In this document: piece after piece, positions 14,416 through 17,870 of the stretch | How positions within the stretch are numbered: the stretch's first letter is position 1 | How the letters are laid out: each line of letters starts with the position of its first letter | Origin: Actinomycetes bacterium | GTDB lineage: Bacteria > Actinomycetota > Actinomycetes > Actinomycetales > Dermabacteraceae | NCBI GenBank assembly: GCA_023389045.1 | Contig: JAEWEZ010000139.1 | Location: 1 to 17,870, forward strand | Length of the DNA stretch: 17,870 bases | Reading direction: 5' to 3' | Notes under the pieces: generated by a model | Told to the model about the DNA's origin: nothing | The model's input: the letters and a program-made list of their open reading frames with translations, nothing else | Databases searched by the model: none | Made by a program: the position numbers and the translations under genes

Positions 14416-14802
14416 GTGCCTCGTGGCAAGGTGAAGTTCTACGACGCCGACAAGGGATTCGGCTTCATCCTCGATGAGGAGGGCGGTCAGAGCGTGTACG
14501 TGCACGCCTCCTCCCTCCCCGAGGGTGTCACGTCTCTGCGCCCGGGAACCCGGGTGGACTTCGACATGGTCGACGGCCGCCGCGGACCCCAGGTGCTGAC
14601 CCTGCGCCTGCTCGATCCGGCGCCCTCGGTGAGCCGCGCTCGCCGTCCGAAGCCGCAGGACATGGCGGTCATGGTCGAAGACCTGATCCGTCTGCTCGAT
14701 GACGCCTCCAATGGCCTGCGCCAGGGCCGCTACCCCGACCGCGGACACTCCCAGAAGATCTCCACGGTGCTCCGCGCCGTGGCCGATAGCTTCGAGGCCT
14801 GA
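14416..14802 (+). CDS. Cold-shock domain protein with C-terminal extension (CspB-like)
   Basis: The product has 128 residues from the GTG at 14416, preferred because it starts right at the cold-shock domain (PRGKVKFYD) and has AAGGA upstream. The domain (1-66) holds RNP1 KGFGFI (13-18) and RNP2 VYVHAS (27-32), which bind single-stranded RNA or DNA. An extra C-terminal region (about 75-128: basic linker, then helices MAVMVEDLIRLLDDA and ISTVLRAVADSF) is absent from the 67-residue Csp proteins and typical of an actinobacterial subgroup. It is followed four bases later by the DUF3027 gene, a pairing I know from other actinobacteria, suggesting a shared role in RNA metabolism that has not been defined. 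Confidence 0.9.
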   Translation: MPRGKVKFYDADKGFGFILDEEGGQSVYVHASSLPEGVTSLRPGTRVDFDMVDGRRGPQVLTLRLLDPAPSVSRARRPKPQDMAVMVEDLIRLLDDASNGLRQGRYPDRGHSQKISTVLRAVADSFEA

Positions 14803-14806
14803 GCCG

Positions 14807-15778
14807 ATGACCACCGCCCTCCGCACCGTCGTGCGCCGCTCCCGCACCGCGAAACCCAAACTGGACGCGATCGGGGCGGCGGCGATTGATCAGGCCCGTG
14901 AGGCCCTGCTGGAGGTGACCGACCCCGGCCAGGTGGGCGACCACGTGCGCGTGGACGCCGGAGCCGACCGCATGGTCACCCACGTCTTCGAATGCCTCAT
15001 GCCCGGCTACCGGGGATGGTCCTGGGTTGTGGTGATGAACCGTGCACCCCGCGCCAAGTACGCGACCGTCGCGGAAACCGCGCTGCTTCCCGGGGACGGA
15101 GCCCTGCTCGCTCCCGCCTGGGAGCCCTGGGCGGAGCGTCTGCGCCCCGAGGATGTGGGGCCCGATGATCAGCTCCCCTATAAGGAGTACGATTCCCGCC
15201 TCGAACAGGGCTATGAAGCCACCGGTGAGGACGAGGAAGACCGCGTTGCGCAGTGGGAACTCGGCCTTGGCCGCCCGCGCGTGCTCTCCCCGGAGGGCCG
15301 CAGCGAAGCGGCAGAACGCTGGGAAGGTGGCGACTACGGGCCGCGTCCGGTGTCCCGTCGCGGCCGACGCGGCACCGTCGCTGCCACCTGCGCGAGCTGC
15401 GGCTTCCTCATGAAGCTCGACGGATCCCTGCGCACCGAGTTCGGTGTGTGCGCCAATGAGTGGTCGCAGGCCGACGGACGCGTGGTGCACCTGCAGTACG
15501 GTTGCGGATCGCATTCCGAAACGGGCAAGGACCTGCTCGGCAGTGAGGTTCCCAAGGCCACGCAGGTGGTGGTGGATGACCTCGAGGTGCAGTTCGAGCG
15601 CATCGAGCGCGCGGCCGAGGCGGAGGAGGCCAACTCCGCTAAGGAGAGCTCCGCTGTCGAGGAAGCGCCTGTCGAGGAAGCGCCTGCCGAGCAGACGCCT
15701 GCCGAGGAGAGCGAAGCCACCGAGCAGGGCGAAGCGGCCGAGCAGGATGAGCGCGCCGATAAGGACGACGCCGCCTGA
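14807..15778 (+). CDS. DUF3027 family protein
   Basis: The product has 323 residues from the ATG at 14807, four bases after the cold-shock gene. The conserved core includes REALLEV (31-37), VGDHVRVDAGADRMVTHVFECLMPGYRGW (43-71), WEPWAERLRPEDVGPDD (105-121) and YGPRPVSRRGRRG. A zinc-ribbon-like region has Cys195 and Cys198 (CASC), Cys215 and Cys233, with a conserved ANEWSQADGRVV between. The acidic tail (266-323) is low-complexity Glu/Ala/Pro and is built partly from a DNA-level 15-bp tandem repeat. Biochemical function is unknown. The metal site and constant link to a cold-shock protein suggest nucleic-acid work. It is soluble. It ends 26 bases before a strong terminator. Confidence 0.88.
   Translation: MTTALRTVVRRSRTAKPKLDAIGAAAIDQAREALLEVTDPGQVGDHVRVDAGADRMVTHVFECLMPGYRGWSWVVVMNRAPRAKYATVAETALLPGDGALLAPAWEPWAERLRPEDVGPDDQLPYKEYDSRLEQGYEATGEDEEDRVAQWELGLGRPRVLSPEGRSEAAERWEGGDYGPRPVSRRGRRGTVAATCASCGFLMKLDGSLRTEFGVCANEWSQADGRVVHLQYGCGSHSETGKDLLGSEVPKATQVVVDDLEVQFERIERAAEAEEANSAKESSAVEEAPVEEAPAEQTPAEESEATEQGEAAEQDERADKDDAA
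15656..15700 (+). repeat. 15-bp tandem repeat in the DUF3027 tail
   Basis: Units 15656-15670 and 15671-15685 are identical (GTCGAGGAAGCGCCT). A third, 15686-15700, has diverged and a fourth, partial one begins at 15701. Each encodes a five-residue (V/A)EEAP-type unit, so copy changes keep the frame. Confidence 0.9.
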
Positions 15779-15803
15779 TCGTCCCCTCTGATCTGTCTAC
15801 GAC

Positions 15804-15847
15804 AAGGTGTGGGCCCCGCCGTCCTGGCGGGGCCCACACCTTTTTCT
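15804..15847. terminator. Terminator between convergent DUF3027 and holB
   Basis: A perfect 17-bp stem (15804-15820 with 15826-15842, five-base loop) runs into TTTTTCT on the plus strand, so it is a strong intrinsic terminator for the cold-shock/DUF3027 unit. The holB stop lies 21 bases away on the other strand. There the hairpin may also stop transcription, but without a proper U tract. Confidence 0.92.
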
Positions 15848-15863
15848 CGCGTGCCAGCGTGCC

Positions 15864-17003
15864 CTAGCGCAGCGACATCGCCACGCGGGAGAGCAGAGCC
15901 TCGATAGCGAGCGTCGGAGGCACATTGCCCGCGATCCGCTCCCGCGCCGTCTGCACGGCCTCCAGCAGATCCAGGGTGATCCGCCCCGTGCCCGTCCCAG
16001 CGGTCAGCTGAATCTCCTCCTGCACCCCCGGATTCACGAGCGGCGCGCCGGTTCCCAACTGCAGCCCGAGCACGTCCCGAAGCACCGAGTGCGCATCGAG
16101 CAGATACCGATCCAGAACATCCCGGACCAGACGGGTCTGGCGGCGCTTAGCGTCCTCCTCCAGCTGCTTGAGCTGCCCGCGGAGGGCAGGGAGCACGGCG
16201 CCATCCTCGATACCGGCCGAGCGCAGGAACGCCTCGCGCTCCTCGGTGGCCACCTGATCCGAATGCTCCTTGGCCTCGGCAGTGGCTCGATCCACGAGGG
16301 CTCCGGCAGCGAGCACCGCCTGCCCCACGCTGCGCAGTGCAAGGAGTTCCCGGGCGGTTTCTTCACGTGCAGCGAGGGCTCCCTCCTGGGTGGCGTAGCG
16401 CAGGGCGAGCCCGATATGCCCCTGTGCGGCGCGGGCAGCGCGGTCAGCAAGCGCTGGCTCCACCCCGTCACGCCGCACCAGCAGTTCTGCGACGACATCG
16501 GGGCTCGGAAGCGCAAGCGTGACCACTCGGCACCGGGAGCGGATGGTGGGGGCCAGATCCTGAGGGGATGGCGCACACAGCATCCAGACCGTCAGCGGCG
16601 GCGGCTCCTCAATGGACTTCAGCAGCACATTGAAGGTGCCCGGGCTCATCCGGTCGGCATCCTCCACGATGATCACGCGATGCCTACCCGTCGCGGGGGA
16701 GCGCTGCGCTGTCATCACCAGGGAGCGCACTTCTTCCTTGGCGATGGAGAGCTTGTCGGTGGCGACGACGGTGACATCCGGGTGCGTGCCGGCGCGCACC
16801 GTCCGGCAGGGTGTGCATTGACCGCAGCCGGTGAGCTGCTCACATTGCAGGGTGGCTGCGAAAGCACGTGCGGCAGTGGACCGGCCCGAGCCGGGCGGAC
16901 CGGTGATGAGCCAGGCCTGGGCGAGGGAACCCTCGGGGGAGGCGGCACGCTGAAGCTGCGCGATCACCGCCTCCTGGCCGACCACGTCGGCCCACACGCT
17001 CAC
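15864..17003 (-). CDS. holB: DNA polymerase III delta prime subunit
   Basis: The product has 379 residues and is part of the clamp-loader complex that opens the beta sliding clamp. The AAA+ domain starts with WADVVGQ (4-10). The P-loop is GPPGSGRST (35-43), with Arg41 where ATPases have Lys, in keeping with the non-hydrolysing role of delta prime. Cys54, Cys60, Cys63 and Cys66 form the zinc module. Walker B-like VEDAD is at 113-117, LLKSIEEPP at 127-135 and the SRC motif at 156-158 (TIRSRCR), used to stimulate the neighbouring ATPase subunit. The C-terminal half is helical (collar domain). The GTG start overlaps the tmk stop (GTGA, 17003-17000), indicating coupled translation. Confidence 0.94.
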   Translation of the reverse strand: MSVWADVVGQEAVIAQLQRAASPEGSLAQAWLITGPPGSGRSTAARAFAATLQCEQLTGCGQCTPCRTVRAGTHPDVTVVATDKLSIAKEEVRSLVMTAQRSPATGRHRVIIVEDADRMSPGTFNVLLKSIEEPPPLTVWMLCAPSPQDLAPTIRSRCRVVTLALPSPDVVAELLVRRDGVEPALADRAARAAQGHIGLALRYATQEGALAAREETARELLALRSVGQAVLAAGALVDRATAEAKEHSDQVATEEREAFLRSAGIEDGAVLPALRGQLKQLEEDAKRRQTRLVRDVLDRYLLDAHSVLRDVLGLQLGTGAPLVNPGVQEEIQLTAGTGTGRITLDLLEAVQTARERIAGNVPPTLAIEALLSRVAMSLR

Positions 17004-17767
17004 AGTTCGTCCCGGTGCGCCACCGGCTCAGCCGGCTCGAAAGTGGGGTCGAGGGCATCGAGGATGTCAGCCACGGCATCGAGCACCCGCTGGTGCACCT
17101 CTTCACGGGGCAGGGCGCCGTCGATCACCGTGAAACGCTCCGGATCGGCAGCAGCCAGGGAAAGGAACTCCTGGCGCACCGCCTCATGGAACTCGAAACC
17201 GGCCTGCTCCAGACGATCCCGCTCGGAGGCCTCGCGTCGCTCGGTGAGGGCCTGCGGCGGCAGATCCAGCAGGATCGTTCGATGCGGGAGGAGCCCGTCG
17301 GTGGCCCACAGGGAAAGCGCCGCGATCTGCGAGGGATGCAGGGACCGCCCCGCGCCCTGATAGGCGATGGAGGAATCCAGGTAGCGGTCGGCGAGGACCA
17401 GACCCCCGCGGGCCAGATGCGGACGCACCACGGTCGAGATGTGGTGGGCGCGGTCGGCGGCGTACAGCAGAGCCTCGGCCCGCTCATCGATATGCTCACC
17501 GTGCAGGAGCAGGGTGCGGATCTGCTCGCCGAGTTCCGTGCCGCCCGGCTCCCGCGTCGTCAGAACCAGATCCTCCGACACCGACCGCACATTGACCAGG
17601 TGCTCGCGGAGCATCGCCATCTGGGTGGACTTGCCGGCACCATCCCCACCCTCAAAGGAGACAAATAAACCGCGCCGCGGCGGATGCGTCGCCGGCACCT
17701 TCAAAGCGGGCCGGTCAAAAATGCTCGCGTCAGTCTGCGGCACAGCCTGGTCCTGGGACGGGGTCAC
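17000..17767 (-). CDS. tmk: Thymidylate kinase (dTMP kinase)
   Basis: The product has 255 residues from the GTG at 17767, which has GGAGGAGA four bases upstream. An upstream in-frame start would add 30 unconserved residues. It phosphorylates dTMP to dTDP. The P-loop is GGDGAGKST (40-48), REPGGT (72-77) holds the base-binding region, DRYLDSSIAYQG (127-138) contains the DR(Y/H) motif, and the lid is around 177-187 (EASERDRLE). About 32 extra N-terminal residues precede the usual GLFVSFEG start of the family, and an acidic tail ends the protein. It overlaps holB by four bases; both serve DNA replication. In many actinobacteria topA lies upstream, but I see no topA end in the 103 bases before the window edge. 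Confidence 0.95.
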   Translation of the reverse strand: MTPSQDQAVPQTDASIFDRPALKVPATHPPRRGLFVSFEGGDGAGKSTQMAMLREHLVNVRSVSEDLVLTTREPGGTELGEQIRTLLLHGEHIDERAEALLYAADRAHHISTVVRPHLARGGLVLADRYLDSSIAYQGAGRSLHPSQIAALSLWATDGLLPHRTILLDLPPQALTERREASERDRLEQAGFEFHEAVRQEFLSLAAADPERFTVIDGALPREEVHQRVLDAVADILDALDPTFEPAEPVAHRDEL

Positions 17768-17786
17768 GGAATCTCCTCCCCCGGAG

Positions 17787-17814
17787 TCGATGAATAGTCG
17801 TCGATGAATAGTCG
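17787..17814. repeat. Exact 14-bp tandem duplication upstream of tmk
   Basis: TCGATGAATAGTCG occurs twice with no spacer (17787-17800, 17801-17814). On the minus strand each copy contains TATTCAT, a weak -10-like sequence, 26-40 bases before the tmk start. It lies between the window edge and the GGAGGAG ribosome site. Confidence 0.9.
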
Positions 17815-17870
17815 AAAGCCGCCAGCGCAGCGCAGGAACGACGCAGTGCACGAACACCTCAGTGCAGCAC
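17815..17870. other. Upstream region of tmk, no gene seen
   Basis: These bases continue the tmk upstream region to the window edge. I see no recognisable coding end. TGCACT occurs twice on the minus strand. Any tmk -35 sequence or distal regulator site would fall here. Confidence 0.4.

Overview
The window is GC-rich chromosomal DNA from a Gram-positive actinobacterium. The evidence is a WhiB regulator, a PonA2-type penicillin-binding protein, a Crp/GlxR-type regulator, a DUF3027 protein beside a cold-shock protein, frequent GTG starts and start codons that look leaderless. Micrococcales (perhaps the Dermabacter/Brachybacterium side) is my inference, not something the sequence proves. I see no transposase, integrase, phage gene, plasmid origin or CRISPR array. 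This is mostly core genome.

Layout. (1) 25-1992 (+): a secreted, membrane-anchored surface protein with about five degenerate CshA-fibril-like repeats. It converges on (2) 4136-2056 (-): a two-gene unit of a GH20 beta-N-acetylhexosaminidase without a signal peptide and a membrane-anchored LytR_C-domain protein. (3) 5709-4354 (-): a NlpC/P60 peptidoglycan hydrolase with three PG_binding_1 domains, a long and apparently structured 5' leader, and a strong terminator. (4) 6184-6108 (-): tRNA-Pro(CGG) with encoded CCA and its own terminator. (5) 9477-6257 (-): class A PBP followed by a translationally coupled metallophosphoesterase. (6) 9796-11794 (+): whiB, a small DUF4177-like gene, a RidA-family gene and a metallo-beta-lactamase-fold hydrolase. 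(7) 12592-11915 (-): crp. (8) 12806-14223 (+): nth and a CoA-type NUDIX hydrolase, overlapping by one base. (9) 14416-15778 (+): cold-shock protein and DUF3027. (10) 17767-15864 (-): tmk and holB (DNA polymerase III delta prime), overlapping as GTGA.

Blocks 5-8 reproduce, in mirror orientation, the mycobacterial order that I recall as Rv3683/ponA2/whiB4/(ATPase pair)/Rv3678A/Rv3678c/Rv3677c/crp/nth/NUDIX. Here the ATPase pair and the thioredoxin-like gene are missing. The common theme is the cell envelope (PBP, P60 hydrolase, LytR_C, GH20, surface fibril protein) together with redox and cAMP-type regulation (WhiB, Crp) and genome upkeep (Nth, Tmk, HolB).

The most interesting non-coding signals are the multi-helix leader of the P60 gene (5722-5852), which sits where actinobacterial c-di-AMP riboswitches are often found but does not show their conserved core; AT-rich operator-like palindromes just upstream of it; a long two-hairpin leader on the cold-shock gene; three starts placed exactly six bases after a TANNNT box; and two short exact or near-exact tandem duplications between genes (2000-2039 and 17787-17814).
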